Notes: generated from the sequence alone by a model not told the origin. DNA of 64,000 nucleotides from Leisingera caerulea DSM 24564 (GCF_000473325.1 NZ_AXBI01000001.1:100357-164356); one strand, 5' to 3'. Shown: positions 42,777-51,711, numbered from the stretch's first letter. Numbers and translations are program-made.

Positions 42777-43127
42777 TCAGTCGATTTCCCCAGAAGCAGC
42801 GCTCAGGCGACGCAGTTCTGAACAGGCTTCATGCAGCGCTGAAAAGGCATTGCCGACACCTTGCCTGATATCACCGGCTTCTGCCGCATTCCGCACGGCA
42901 GTGATCACTTGCTTCGCAATCTCGGACGCATACCCGGTTGCCGTGGATTGGACGGCAGCTTCGATCTCACCGATATATAGCGGTATGTTGTCTTGAATAT
43001 CGCTTTCAGACAAACGTGCAATGAAGGACTTCGAGGGCAATTCTTCCGCTAGCCTGGCGAGCAGCCGGATGTCACTTTCCAATTCCTCTTTTGTCACTGG
43101 CCCATCGATCGGGATTCTACAAGCCAC
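42777..43127 (-). CDS. Hypothetical protein, 116 aa
   Basis: Starts at a GTG (MACRIPIDGPVTKEELESD) with AGGGAG about eight bases upstream. It is predicted soluble and helical, rich in Glu and Ala, with no signal peptide, membrane segment or recognised family. It lies between the IS91 remnant and the right arm of the inverted duplication, transcribed away from that arm. Plausible because of the ribosome site and amino-acid composition. Confidence 0.5.
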   Translation of the reverse strand: MACRIPIDGPVTKEELESDIRLLARLAEELPSKSFIARLSESDIQDNIPLYIGEIEAAVQSTATGYASEIAKQVITAVRNAAEAGDIRQGVGNAFSALHEACSELRRLSAASGEID

Positions 43128-43332
43128 GCAAATCTCCCTGTTTAGGAACAGTAAACTCTCTGGGCCCGGCTACCCAGACAGGTCAAGACCGGATAAGATC
43201 GCCAAAACAGAGTACCAGCATCTCGCCGTGTGGCGATCATTGCCGGACGCATCTATGTAAGGTTAGTATCCCTAAGTACATATTAAGGGGCAACGGCCCC
43301 AGCATTTACCCCACCCGTCACATTTCTCAAGG

Positions 43333-43812
43333 ATGCTAAAATTGAAGACCACTTTAGTGACCTGCCTTGTTGTTCTGGGCTTTTTGCAAACCGCGCAGGC
43401 GGAGGAGGAGAACCGCTGCGGATTGCCGTCTTCTCAGGACGCTGATGATCTTTGCGAGAGGCTGACACATTTGCTCCCTCATTTCGCCGATGACTTCGAT
43501 CAATCCCGGCTTGATGGCCGCTATGCATTGGCTTGCGCGATGATGGAAGGCATCGAGCTCTCCGGCGCGTCCGCCGAGAACGAAACACGGGTGCTTGTGG
43601 ATCAGCATGAGGCAACCGGCGTCTTCCACCCTAAAGCCTTTTTTGGCCCCTCGAGCGGCCCTTTGAGCTTCATTCTGGCGATTGCCTACACGGATCCTCA
43701 GACCGGAGAGGAGAAAACCTTTTCGGTGAATGGAGACCATCAAGGGTTTTACATTCTGGAGGATGGGGACGGAGTTCGAAGGTTGTCAAAATGTTCGGAG
43801 GCCGCGGATTAG
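43333..43812 (+). CDS. Secreted hypothetical protein, 159 aa (right-arm copy)
   Basis: The signal peptide is MLKLKTTLVTCLVVLGFLQT followed by AQA. The mature sequence is NRCGLPSSQDADDLCERLTH, then the invariant GASAENETRVLVDQHEA and FFGPSSGPLSFILAIAYTDP. The four Cys are conserved between the copies. Differences from the left copy (16 of 159) concentrate in the first half. No domain recognised. It is followed by the Sel1-repeat gene. Confidence 0.7.
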   Translation: MLKLKTTLVTCLVVLGFLQTAQAEEENRCGLPSSQDADDLCERLTHLLPHFADDFDQSRLDGRYALACAMMEGIELSGASAENETRVLVDQHEATGVFHPKAFFGPSSGPLSFILAIAYTDPQTGEEKTFSVNGDHQGFYILEDGDGVRRLSKCSEAAD

Positions 43813-43958
43813 GCCGGGGCACTCTGGAAGGCGCCACAGCAGTGAATTTCCAAGTTCCCAAGTGAAACCGCTAGTTTTGAAGCATGCTATGCGTGCAACA
43901 CACCAGCAGGTCAGCTTGAACGGCGTGGACAACGCACACATCAGATAGGAATTCGAAA

Positions 43959-44582
43959 ATGTTCAAGAATTTGATTTTGCTTCTGACATTTCTCAGCGCG
44001 CCTTTTGCCGCCTGGGCTGATCCGACCAAAAGCGATATCTATTGGGCCGTTGTCAGATCTGACAGCGCTAACCTGGTACATTCTGGGATTGAGATATTCA
44101 GGTTCCAAGAGCAACGACAGTTTTCCAATGAACTCGCGAACAGTGCTTGCGAGGGCAATGAAGTTGCGCATGGCAAACTTGAAGCGGCTGCGGCTCTGGG
44201 AAATGCAACGGCGAATACCGCTCTGGGATGGCTTTACGGAAAACGGCACTGCCACTACTTTCAGAACAACCCTGAACTGGTCACGAGCCTGTACAAACGC
44301 GCTGCAGAAGAGGGGTACCCCATCGCGATGACCAATTATGGGATCAAGTTGCTTCGAGGCGAAGGAACCGCAAAAAATCATTATGTTGGAACCGTTTACC
44401 TGTTGAATGCCGCCTTATCCGGTTGGGGTAATGCGGGCTTGTTCCTCGCCGAGCATATTCTTCTCGGTGTGAATGCAGAATATGACCGGGACGTTGCGCA
44501 AGCTCTCTATGATGAATTCCGCTACAGCGCGTATAACGACGAATTGATTGGAAGCGTTGAAAACCTATTGGCGCAACACTGA
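43959..44582 (+). CDS. Secreted Sel1-like repeat protein (right-arm copy)
   Basis: 207 aa, with a Sec signal FKNLILLLTFLSAPFAAWA and the same Sel1-like repeats as the left copy. Ten residues differ. It lies 146 bp after the 159-aa gene and 37 bp before the 121-aa gene, so the three may form one transcription unit. Possibly an envelope protein-protein interaction module; function unknown. Confidence 0.75.
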   Translation: MFKNLILLLTFLSAPFAAWADPTKSDIYWAVVRSDSANLVHSGIEIFRFQEQRQFSNELANSACEGNEVAHGKLEAAAALGNATANTALGWLYGKRHCHYFQNNPELVTSLYKRAAEEGYPIAMTNYGIKLLRGEGTAKNHYVGTVYLLNAALSGWGNAGLFLAEHILLGVNAEYDRDVAQALYDEFRYSAYNDELIGSVENLLAQH

Positions 44583-44619
44583 GCAGGCGGCGTCAATATA
44601 GGTGAAATCTGCGGGGTAG

Positions 44620-44985
44620 ATGATGCCCGATACACATGCATTCTCCTCCAGACTGCACGTGCCCATTGAGCGGTACAAGCAAGCTCTGGAAGATCTCGCC
44701 TGCCGCGCAGATGCCTGCGGCATATCAGGCTATGAAGAGGAGGGCGATATCGTCCTTCCTCCGCTCTATGACAGCGAAGCGCATGTTGAATTTTTTGACA
44801 GTATCACCCGGCAACCGGAGCAGTATCACGCGTTCCTGTTGCTGCAAAAGGTGAACCTGCTGGAGGACACCCTAGGATATCTGCAGCGGTTTGGTGAGCC
44901 ATATGCCGATACGACCATTCAGAGGTTGATCCGCGTTTTGCGAGATCCGGCGGAGGGTATTGCCCCCATAGATCCTGAAGCCTAA
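44620..44985 (+). CDS. Hypothetical protein, 121 aa
   Basis: A predicted cytoplasmic acidic protein: FSSRLHVPIERYKQALEDLA, GYEEEGDIVLPPLYDSEAHV and FLLLQKVNLLEDTLGYLQRF. No family recognised. It is complete here, but only its first third survives in the left arm. It begins 37 bp after the Sel1-repeat gene. Confidence 0.6.
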   Translation: MMPDTHAFSSRLHVPIERYKQALEDLACRADACGISGYEEEGDIVLPPLYDSEAHVEFFDSITRQPEQYHAFLLLQKVNLLEDTLGYLQRFGEPYADTTIQRLIRVLRDPAEGIAPIDPEA

Positions 44986-45059
44986 GGTGTCTGACGTCAG
45001 CGCCAATGGGCCAGTTGGCAGCCTGAGCGAAGAGAGGGTCTGGCATCTGGTTGGTTTGA

Positions 45060-45200
45060 TTATGCGGCGGATCTCCGGTGAAGCAAGCGCCGGGTTTCGA
45101 TAGTCTTTCGTTTGATCCTTTCTCGTCGTTTCAGGATGGTCTGGCCGCGCCCGAAGTAGACATCGGCCGGGGTGTGCCAGAGCACCTTCGCCGAACAGCA
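45060..45200 (-). pseudogene. IS3/IS481-type integrase, C-terminal remnant
   Basis: The minus-strand frame reads WHTPADVYFGRGQTILKRRE followed by KRKTIETRRLLHRRSAA and a stop at 45060, the typical C-terminal end of an IS3/IS481 integrase. Only about 45 codons remain. The rest of 44986-45376 holds nothing else recognisable. Confidence 0.6.
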
Positions 45201-45382
45201 ACGATCAATGCCCAAAACCTCGATGTCCATCAGACGCTCTTCTCCCCATCTATGCCCGCAACAATAGCGGCGGTTTGGTGGGAAGGCAGTTCAACCCATT
45301 AGCTCAACCAAGCACACGACCCAATTCTCATGGGCGGATTGTCGGGGTGGGCATATTTGGCTAAAGTTGGTAGTCAATAAAA

Positions 45383-45400
45383 CGGCACCCGAAGGTGCCG
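45383..45400. terminator. Hairpin CGGCACC-CGAA-GGTGCCG
   Basis: A perfect 7-bp stem with a 4-base loop flanked by A-rich sequence on both sides (AAAA before, CAAACTTAAAA after). It may act as a bidirectional terminator or RNA stabiliser. It lies in the 380-bp gene-free stretch between the integrase remnant and the small regulator gene. Confidence 0.45.
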
Positions 45401-45576
45401 CAAACTTAAAACTATGAACTTTCGGTAGCCACCACTCACACAACATCGCTACCGGACTGCAGCAGAGATTAAGGAACTCCCCTCAAGTGTCAACATGAGA
45501 CTTCCTTGATTTCTGTTGCAAGCTTTCAAAAACGAAGCAAGAATTCCAAGCAGTTGAACTTTAACCGGTGCCAAAC

Positions 45577-45876
45577 ATGAGTGAAATTTCCAAACTCGCA
45601 GAGCTGCGAAAAATGCTGTTGGGGATGGAGCGAGCTCTGGGATTGGAGGATCTGTCAGCCGTGGAGCGGGATATTTATTATGCCGCCAGCGATATATCAG
45701 ACAGCCAGGATGGTTTTCGCACAATCGGATTACAGAAACATTCGCTAGTCGCCGGGATCTCGCGGCCGACCTTCTTCCGTGCGCTGAAGTCTCTGGTGCA
45801 AAAAGGCTACCTTTCGCCAAGCGACACCTCCGACCGGGGCAAGTATGTCGTGAAACATCCTTCTGCTAAGAACTGA
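45577..45876 (+). CDS. Small winged-helix DNA-binding protein
   Basis: A 99-aa protein with a MarR/DtxR-like winged HTH: LSAVERDIYYAASDISDSQD, then KHSLVAGISRPTFFRALKSL and VQKGYLSPSDTSDRGKYVV as recognition helix and wing. No ligand domain. A GTG at 45568 is an alternative start. It ends 8 bp before a membrane protein gene, probably co-transcribed, so it may regulate that gene or mobile neighbours. Confidence 0.65.
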   Translation: MSEISKLAELRKMLLGMERALGLEDLSAVERDIYYAASDISDSQDGFRTIGLQKHSLVAGISRPTFFRALKSLVQKGYLSPSDTSDRGKYVVKHPSAKN

Positions 45877-45884
45877 CTTTTCAC

Positions 45885-46442
45885 ATGAGTGCCCGGTGGC
45901 TGATATGGGTCCGAGAGACCCTCACGGTATCTGGGCTATACATAGCGGCGTTCTGGTTGACCTCTTTGGTTTGGATGCCGATTCAAAATCTGTTCTTTGC
46001 AGAGTTCGATCATTTTGCCAGCCTCTTGTATCTGCCGTTCGGTGTCTATGTTCTGACGGCCTGGTTGTTGGGCTGGCGTTCGGCGCTGGCGATACTGCCG
46101 GGTGTAATTTATGTCTTCTGGGTTTTGGGCGGGACGAACATCGTTCTTCCAAGCCGGATTATTTCTATCGTCATTGTTATTTGTGTTGCTCCGGCCGTTT
46201 TCCACCTGCTGGCACTGATCGGTTTGGACATTCGCCCGAAGGCGGGCAAACAATCCTGCTGGATCTGTTTGATGACCGCAGGCATTTTGATCTCTGTCAT
46301 TAAGTCCGTCCTGGTCAACAACGTATTGGGCAGCACTCCATCGGAGTATGTTGCCTACATGATTGGCGATGTGTCGGGGCTGTTCTTCTTGATGTTGGCC
46401 CTGATGCTGTTCTTCCGCAGCATGCGCTCCGTCGGCCATTGA
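45885..46442 (+). CDS. Hypothetical integral membrane protein, 185 aa
   Basis: Five or six hydrophobic segments: LTVSGLYIAAFWLTSLVWMP, FASLLYLPFGVYVLTAWLLG, ALAILPGVIYVFWVLGGTNI, IISIVIVICVAPAVFHLLAL and GDVSGLFFLMLALMLFF. The layout resembles MASE1-like sensory membrane domains but no output domain follows. It pairs with the small winged-helix gene. Function unknown. Confidence 0.65.
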   Translation: MSARWLIWVRETLTVSGLYIAAFWLTSLVWMPIQNLFFAEFDHFASLLYLPFGVYVLTAWLLGWRSALAILPGVIYVFWVLGGTNIVLPSRIISIVIVICVAPAVFHLLALIGLDIRPKAGKQSCWICLMTAGILISVIKSVLVNNVLGSTPSEYVAYMIGDVSGLFFLMLALMLFFRSMRSVGH

Positions 46443-46629
46443 GGTGGGCGCACCGGCACTCGTTGAGCGCTTCGTAAGGGTCATCCCTTGTTTTGGAAGT
46501 GAGCGAACATGCTTTGAGACCTCCTGAGCGTTCCACCGGAACATAAACCTTTCACCAACGAACTTCCTGCATAAAGTAAATGAGCGTCCTGCTGGCAGGC
46601 TCTGTGGCGCTCTGTTTCCTTCAGTGTCA

Positions 46630-46660
46630 GCGGGTGCCTTCGGGCGCCCGCTTTCCTTTT
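46630..46660. terminator. Rho-independent terminator with UUCG loop
   Basis: GCGGGTGCC-TTCG-GGCGCCCGC is a 9-bp stem with a stable tetraloop, followed by TTTCCTTTT. It is oriented to stop plus-strand transcription from the membrane protein gene. The remainder of 46443-46806 shows no other feature. Confidence 0.75.
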
Positions 46661-46806
46661 CGCCCCCAAGTCGCGTAATATCCAGTTGACTTCGACATAA
46701 TACTCGAAGCCGCAGCCCATACTACCGAATGCTGCGTTTGGTCCGAACGGCAGCGGTGTTCGTCAGACCTACAGCATGTCCAGCCTGATCAATCGGCTGG
46801 TTGCGT

Positions 46807-48300
46807 TCACTTTTGCCGTGCAGCATCGTTTCTATCGCAGTTCGTCAAAATGGAACCGATCCGTGATACTTCCTCAATAAGCAGGTCGAGGTCCTCGCGC
46901 CTTGTGCGATGGTTGCAAATTGCCGCACGAAGACAGTGATGTCCGGCAACATAGGTGTCGGAAACCGCGGCGATGCCGGTTTCCTGCATCCGCAGCATGA
47001 TCTCCGTGTTCAATTCACGCAGCTCGGCCTCTTGCATTCTTCCGGGAGAGTACCGGAAACAGACGATGTTGATTTCCGTTGGCGCCATCAGTTGCAGATC
47101 TGGCGCGCGCTCGATCAAGCCACTGAGATAGCGGGCCTGCGCAATGTTTTGATCTATTAGCCGGCCAAACTTCTCTACGCCATGCTCCTTAAGCGTCAGC
47201 CATATTTTCAACGCCCGAAACGCACGGGAGGTTTGGAGATTGTAATCATGCAGATACTCGGTCGCCGCGATACCGCGCGGTTTTTCCTCAAGATACTCTG
47301 GATGCACGGCAAACGTATTCCGATGCGTGGTTGCGTCCCGGACCAGCGCACAACCGGCTTCAAAGGGCACGTGCAGCCATTTGTGCGGATCGAGAGCCAT
47401 TGAATCGGCCACTTCCAGCCCTTTGACCAATTGCCGGTTCTCCGGCGCGATTGCGGCCAGCGCGCCGATACAGCCGTCCACGTGGAACCAAAGTTCCTCA
47501 GCTTTGCAAAGGGCGCTGATCGCCGACAGGTCATCAATGGCACCGGTATTCACCGTGCCAGCGGTCGCAATAACGCAGGCAGGACGGTGGCCCGCCTCCC
47601 GGTCCTCGGCGATCATCTGCTTCAGAACACTTACATCCATCCGGTAATCCGACCCTGTGGGCACCCGCCGTAAGGCCTTGTTGCCCAGTCCCAAGAGCTC
47701 AACCGCCTTTTGATGGCAGCTGTGTACTTGATCGGAGCCATAAAAACGCAGCTGTTGCGGGATAGCAGCCACCCCTTCGGCCCGAACGTCGACGCTCGCC
47801 AATGCGTTGCGCGCGGCAGTCAGCCCGATGATATTGGCCATGGAGCCACCGCTGACCAAAGTCCCCCCTGCGTTTTGAGGAAAGCCCATCATCTGTTTCA
47901 GCCAGTCCACGACCTGGCGGTCCATCAAGGCTGCGGCGTTGTTACCGCCGCCAAGATTGGAACCATCAATGGCCGCAATGAACTCAGCCAACGCGCCGCT
48001 GAAACTGCCCGCCCCCATGTACCACATCCAAAACCGCGGATGAATGTTGCCCATCGGATAGGGCATCAGCAACTCCTGAAGGTCCCGATAAACTTCGGAA
48101 ATCGGGTGCGGTTGGTTTGGCAGCGGTGCCGCAAACGCTTCCCTTACGTGAGTGGGCATATCTTTCCAGACCGGACGGTCCCGCACCTCCCGAATATGCG
48201 CAATAGCATCGTCAATGACCTGATGTGCTAGCCCTTGCAGCTCCTCCCAGTCGCGCGGGTCCAGTGTTTCTTCGGTCGAATCCTGACGTTGAATATCCAT
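46807..48300 (-). CDS. PLP-dependent aromatic-L-amino-acid-decarboxylase-like enzyme
   Basis: A 497-aa group II PLP decarboxylase. The core shows GNIHPRFWMWYMGAGSFSGA, VSGGSMANIIGLTAARNAL, VIATAGTVNTGAIDDLSAIS, the Asp contact in WFHVDGCIGALAAIAPE and the PLP Lys in SMALDPHKWLHVPFEAGCAL. The ATG at 48300 was chosen because GGAGG lies eight bases upstream; an in-frame ATG at 48339 also exists. The substrate is probably an aromatic or related L-amino acid, possibly bifunctional. It stands alone, followed by no co-oriented gene. Confidence 0.88.
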   Translation of the reverse strand: MDIQRQDSTEETLDPRDWEELQGLAHQVIDDAIAHIREVRDRPVWKDMPTHVREAFAAPLPNQPHPISEVYRDLQELLMPYPMGNIHPRFWMWYMGAGSFSGALAEFIAAIDGSNLGGGNNAAALMDRQVVDWLKQMMGFPQNAGGTLVSGGSMANIIGLTAARNALASVDVRAEGVAAIPQQLRFYGSDQVHSCHQKAVELLGLGNKALRRVPTGSDYRMDVSVLKQMIAEDREAGHRPACVIATAGTVNTGAIDDLSAISALCKAEELWFHVDGCIGALAAIAPENRQLVKGLEVADSMALDPHKWLHVPFEAGCALVRDATTHRNTFAVHPEYLEEKPRGIAATEYLHDYNLQTSRAFRALKIWLTLKEHGVEKFGRLIDQNIAQARYLSGLIERAPDLQLMAPTEINIVCFRYSPGRMQEAELRELNTEIMLRMQETGIAAVSDTYVAGHHCLRAAICNHRTRREDLDLLIEEVSRIGSILTNCDRNDAARQK

Positions 48301-48671
48301 CGCTGCCCCTCCACAGTCGCTAACCAATTTTTTTGTCATCAGTCACAAATCCTTGGAGCCAGGATAGCACAATTGCGCGTTATGAGTGCTAGCGGCCAAA
48401 ATGGCAGTTCAGAAACATTGCAGTCGTTCAGCCCATAGGAGTGAGTGGCGGTTTTGTCCCGCTCGTTTCCAGTTCGCCGAGGGTAATGCGAATGGCCGCG
48501 ATCTCCGGCAACGGGCGTTCGTGTTTCGAGCGGCGAAAGTTCCAGGAGAGCCCAAGGCGGTCATCGTGATTTCGTGCTGCGCGCGCATGCAGTGTGAAAA
48601 TTGCCGCAACAGCATAAATCTCTACGCTGCCGCGCGGCGGGAATAGCAGTCATTGGAGTTCGTCCCGATTT
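48301..48671. other. Gene-free stretch
   Basis: It contains the upstream region of the decarboxylase gene and about 300 bp leading to the IS3 end. No convincing coding frame, hairpin or known repeat was seen. Confidence 0.5.
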
Positions 48672-48693
48672 CCGGACAGTTTAATTATTGACC

Positions 48694-49593
48694 CTATGCC
48701 GCGCTTTTCCAAGTCATGGTTTCGTATGCTTGCGCGGGGGTTTGGTAGCCGATGGCGGAATGACGTCGCTGGCGATTGTAGAAGACCTCAATGTATTCGA
48801 AGATCGCCGCCTTTGCCTGGGCGCGCGTTTTGAAGCGCTCCCGATGAACCAGTTCCTTTTTCAGTGATGCGAAGAAACTTTCCATTGGAGCGTTGTCCAG
48901 GCATTCGCCGGTTCGGCTCATGGATTGCTTGATGCCTGCCGCCCCGAGCGATTTGCGGTATTCTCCGCCTGCGTATTGCACGCCGCGGTCCGAATGATGA
49001 ATGAGCCCTGGAACCGGTCCACGGCGCCCCAGGGCCATGTTCAGGGCATCACAGCACAGTTCGGATCGCAGATGATCGTCCATTGCCCAACCGACAATCT
49101 CGCGCGTGGCCATGTCCTTGAGGGCGGCAACGTAGAGCCATCCTTCGTCCGTATCGACGTAAGTAATGTCAGCGAGCCAAACTCGGTTTGGAACGGTACA
49201 ACCGAACTTTTGCTCCAACAAATTTGGCGACGATTTCAAAGAGTGATTGCTGTCAGTCGTGCGCGGCTTCCGGCGCTTGTGCAGGCACGGTGAGACATTG
49301 TTTTCCCGCATTATTCTGGCCACGCGCCGCTCCGAGACTTCCTCGCCATCGGCTTTCAGATCCTGGTGGACCCGCTTTGACCCATACCGTTTTTTGCTTT
49401 GAGAAAACGCCACTTTGATCTTTGGCAGCAACTCGGCGTCCCGGTCGGCACGCCGCTTTTGCCGCTGATCTCGGGCCGGTTGCGACTGAACAAAGCTGTA
49501 AAGCCAGCTGCGCGCAATGCCAACAAGGCGACAGAGCTGAGCGATCGGGTAAACAGTCTTGTGGGCAGCGACGAAAGCACGTTTCGCGTTCAT
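48694..49593 (-). CDS. IS3-family transposase OrfB
   Basis: A 299-aa rve integrase. HTH_21 region KKRYGSKRVHQDLKADGEEV, then the catalytic core RVWLADITYVDTDEGWLYVA (Asp), LIHHSDRGVQYAGGEYR (Asp) and DNAPMESFFASLKKELVHRE (Glu), ending YNRQRRHSAIGYQTPAQAYE. All catalytic residues are present. The start overlaps the orfA stop by 4 bp (ATGA), and a T7 run shortly upstream could allow frameshifting instead. Confidence 0.93.
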   Translation of the reverse strand: MNAKRAFVAAHKTVYPIAQLCRLVGIARSWLYSFVQSQPARDQRQKRRADRDAELLPKIKVAFSQSKKRYGSKRVHQDLKADGEEVSERRVARIMRENNVSPCLHKRRKPRTTDSNHSLKSSPNLLEQKFGCTVPNRVWLADITYVDTDEGWLYVAALKDMATREIVGWAMDDHLRSELCCDALNMALGRRGPVPGLIHHSDRGVQYAGGEYRKSLGAAGIKQSMSRTGECLDNAPMESFFASLKKELVHRERFKTRAQAKAAIFEYIEVFYNRQRRHSAIGYQTPAQAYETMTWKSAA

Positions 49594-49886
49594 GTCTTCG
49601 CTGCCCTTGAGGCAAAAAAAGCGGAAGCTTTCTCGAGGATCTCATTTTCCAGCTTCAAGCGTTTGTTTTCCTTCCGCAGACGATCCAGTTCCGCCGCATC
49701 TGCCTGTTGCCTGCGCAGTGCCGCCATCGATCCTGCCGCTTCGATCTCCAAGCGCCAGGTCTTCAACTGGGAACTCGTCACACCCAACTCCCTGGCCACG
49801 CCGGTTTGTGTGGCACCAGGCTTATAAAGCCGACCAACAGCTGCGGCTTTGAATTCATCTGTGAACGTTCGTCTCGATTGTCCCAT
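49590..49886 (-). CDS. IS3-family transposase OrfA
   Basis: A 98-aa HTH_Tnp_1 protein: RTFTDEFKAAAVGRLYKPGA, GVARELGVTSSQLKTWRLEI and a C-terminal coiled coil DRLRKENKRLKLENEILEKA. It is the DNA-binding partner of OrfB. Confidence 0.93.
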   Translation of the reverse strand: MGQSRRTFTDEFKAAAVGRLYKPGATQTGVARELGVTSSQLKTWRLEIEAAGSMAALRRQQADAAELDRLRKENKRLKLENEILEKASAFFASRAAKT

Positions 49887-50066
49887 TCCATGCTCCTCTC
49901 CTGGACAGGGGTACTTTACCCCGGTGTCCGGGAACCGGAACGAAGTTCACATTCATGCCACCCGCAGCGGAAACGGTAGGCCAACGATCAAGTCGCGGAC
50001 GAAGCCGACTTTCACGGTGGACAACTCAATGTCCGCTCTGAGAGGTTTCGATACCTTGGATCTTGA

Positions 50067-50567
50067 CTAACTGATGAAAACCACCACCAAGCTAATCAGA
50101 AACAGGATTCCCCAAAGCGTAATGTCTCCTACAGTGGTAAAAAACGGAATTCGCGGGTTTTGAAGAATAGACCTGAACACCTTGAGGGCTTTTACTTTTT
50201 TCACTTCTTCAATGCGCCTAGTATCGCCAAATCTCTCCAATCCAAGCGCCTGGATTGCTTCTCCGTTTTCACCCGAGTAAATCTCGGCTTCTATCACTTT
50301 TAAATAACCCCTGCAGCGACGTAGCCACATTAAGCTCCGGCTCTGTTGATAGAAAATAGCCAATATTATCAGAGGCACTACGGACAAGCCCATGGTTGAC
50401 GGACTCTCGATCTCAGCTCTGAAGAACACCCAAACATACAGCGCTGACAACGCAGCAATCGCAAACTGTTGCGTCTTGGTCCTATCGCTTTCAATCCGAT
50501 TAATACGTGCATGACACGCGCGATATTCTTCCACTAAGAAGCTGAATTTTTGCTCAGATAAAGACAC
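50067..50567 (-). CDS. Hypothetical membrane protein, about 166 aa
   Basis: The frame begins with a soluble helix (SLSEQKFSFLVEEYRACHAR), then two hydrophobic segments (FAIAALSALYVWVFF and MGLSVVPLIILAIFYQQS), a soluble charged middle and a C-terminal segment ITLWGILFLISLVVVFIS. A GTG at 50567 has AGGAGG at ideal spacing; the ATG one codon earlier (50570) is only two bases from it, and an upstream frame to 50651 is unlikely. The topology resembles small two-plus-one TM effector-like proteins, but no family was recognised. The 220 bp upstream to 50871 hold nothing. Confidence 0.6.
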   Translation of the reverse strand: MSLSEQKFSFLVEEYRACHARINRIESDRTKTQQFAIAALSALYVWVFFRAEIESPSTMGLSVVPLIILAIFYQQSRSLMWLRRCRGYLKVIEAEIYSGENGEAIQALGLERFGDTRRIEEVKKVKALKVFRSILQNPRIPFFTTVGDITLWGILFLISLVVVFIS

Positions 50568-50871
50568 CATAACCTCCTGCCAATAATGAACTAGAGTTAC
50601 ACAATTCAATTGAAGGTCAAGCGCGTAGATAGACATACGAATGCCAGTCATTTGGCGCTACCGAGACCTTGGAACTCTTGTCAAAGAAGCTGGAAGTGGC
50701 CATTTGCCCGACCTGCAGCATCCGTCAGAGTGGGCTCAGACCAGCCCAATGCATCCGCAGCGTGTCCCAAAGAACAGGCGACCTGACAACGGCCATTCAA
50801 TCTGCCTGTAAAATCCAGGTGTCAGCGCGGTGCTGATTTCTGGGCTTGGCGGGAGGATTGGAGGGAGCACT

Positions 50872-51504
50872 ATGCAAAGAGTCCAACTTCCCGCTGTCAC
50901 CCCGAAACGAAGAGCCTGGAACAAGGGCCGGATCATCGGTCAGAAACGACCACTGTTGCCGAAACAGGTCTGGGCGATCCGAGCGCGGCTCGAACTGGCG
51001 GGCAACCTGCGCGATCTTGCGCTGTTCAACGTGTCAATTAATAGCAAGCTTCGCGGATGCGATCTGGTGAAACTGGCTGTAACCGACCTGGTGAGGGATG
51101 ATCGCGTTCGCGAAAAAGTGTCCGTGATCCAGAGCAAAACCAAGCGGCCCGTTCAGTTCGAACTCTCTGAAAACACGCGGGGTACCATTGCCGCATGGAT
51201 CAAGTCGCCGGAATTGATCGGCTGCCGCTTCATGTTTCCCAGCCGGTTTCACGACCGCCCGCATATCTCAACGCGCCAATATGGCCGGCTTGTGCGGGAT
51301 TGGGTGGCGGCGATCGGGCTGGAGCCCAATGGATACGGCACCCATTCGCTGCGCCGGACCAAAGCAGCGGAGATATATCGCAAAACCGGAAATCTCAGAG
51401 CGGTTCAGCTTCTGCTCGGACATACCAAGGTTGACAGCACAGTCAGATATCTTGGCGTCGAACTTGAAGATGCGCTGAGCATCGCCGAGCAGATCGACAT
51501 TTGA
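50872..51504 (+). CDS. Tyrosine recombinase/integrase
   Basis: A 210-aa protein of the phage-integrase family in the short form lacking a separate core-binding domain. It contains LALFNVSINSKLRGCDLVKL (first Arg), KVSVIQSKTKRPVQFEL (Lys), GTHSLRRTKAAEIYRKTGNL (His-x-x-Arg), LLLGHTKVDSTVRYLGV (His and Tyr). Similar small integrases occur widely in Rhodobacteraceae and Rhizobiales plasmids. It is next to the IS110 left end. Confidence 0.85.
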   Translation: MQRVQLPAVTPKRRAWNKGRIIGQKRPLLPKQVWAIRARLELAGNLRDLALFNVSINSKLRGCDLVKLAVTDLVRDDRVREKVSVIQSKTKRPVQFELSENTRGTIAAWIKSPELIGCRFMFPSRFHDRPHISTRQYGRLVRDWVAAIGLEPNGYGTHSLRRTKAAEIYRKTGNLRAVQLLLGHTKVDSTVRYLGVELEDALSIAEQIDI

Positions 51505-51711
51505 ACCACCTTGGCGGGCGGCTCTTGCCGTTCGCCAATCCTGAGCGGACCTGCGTTCGCGACGCAGCGGCGGGGCGGATCGAGCCCACAGTGGGCAATG
51601 ACAGCTAGGCCAAGAGAACGACATGGTGTGTTTGCGGCGGCCGCTCTCCCAGGGCGAACGAGGTCCGATAAGATCGGCCTCAGCAAAAACCAGCCGTGAA
51701 GGAGAACGACC
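51505..51711 (+). ncRNA. IS110 left non-coding end, candidate bridge RNA region
   Basis: 207 gene-free bases directly upstream of an intact IS110-family transposase. IS110-group elements are known to transcribe a structured bridge RNA from this position. GC-rich local complementarity is present (for example GGCGGGCGGC and GCGGCGGGGC against downstream GCGGCGGCCGC) but I could not fold it reliably. Confidence 0.35.

Larger units (their letters stand above)
43139..44743 (+). repeat. Right arm of the large imperfect inverted duplication
   Basis: The counterpart of 39527-41126 in inverse orientation, separated by about 2.0 kb. It begins at GTTTAGGAACAG and includes a conserved upstream region, the 159-aa gene, the Sel1-repeat gene and the first part of the 121-aa gene, which here continues intact beyond the repeat. 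The right arm is therefore the more complete, likely ancestral copy. Confidence 0.85.
48672..49931 (-). mobile_element. IS3-family insertion sequence (second type)
   Basis: About 1.26 kb with orfA and orfB on the minus strand. The ends share CCGGACA at 48672 and its complement TGTCCGG at 49925-49931, but I could not define the inverted repeats exactly. Its proteins are unlike those of the element at 38162. It is probably intact. Confidence 0.75.
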
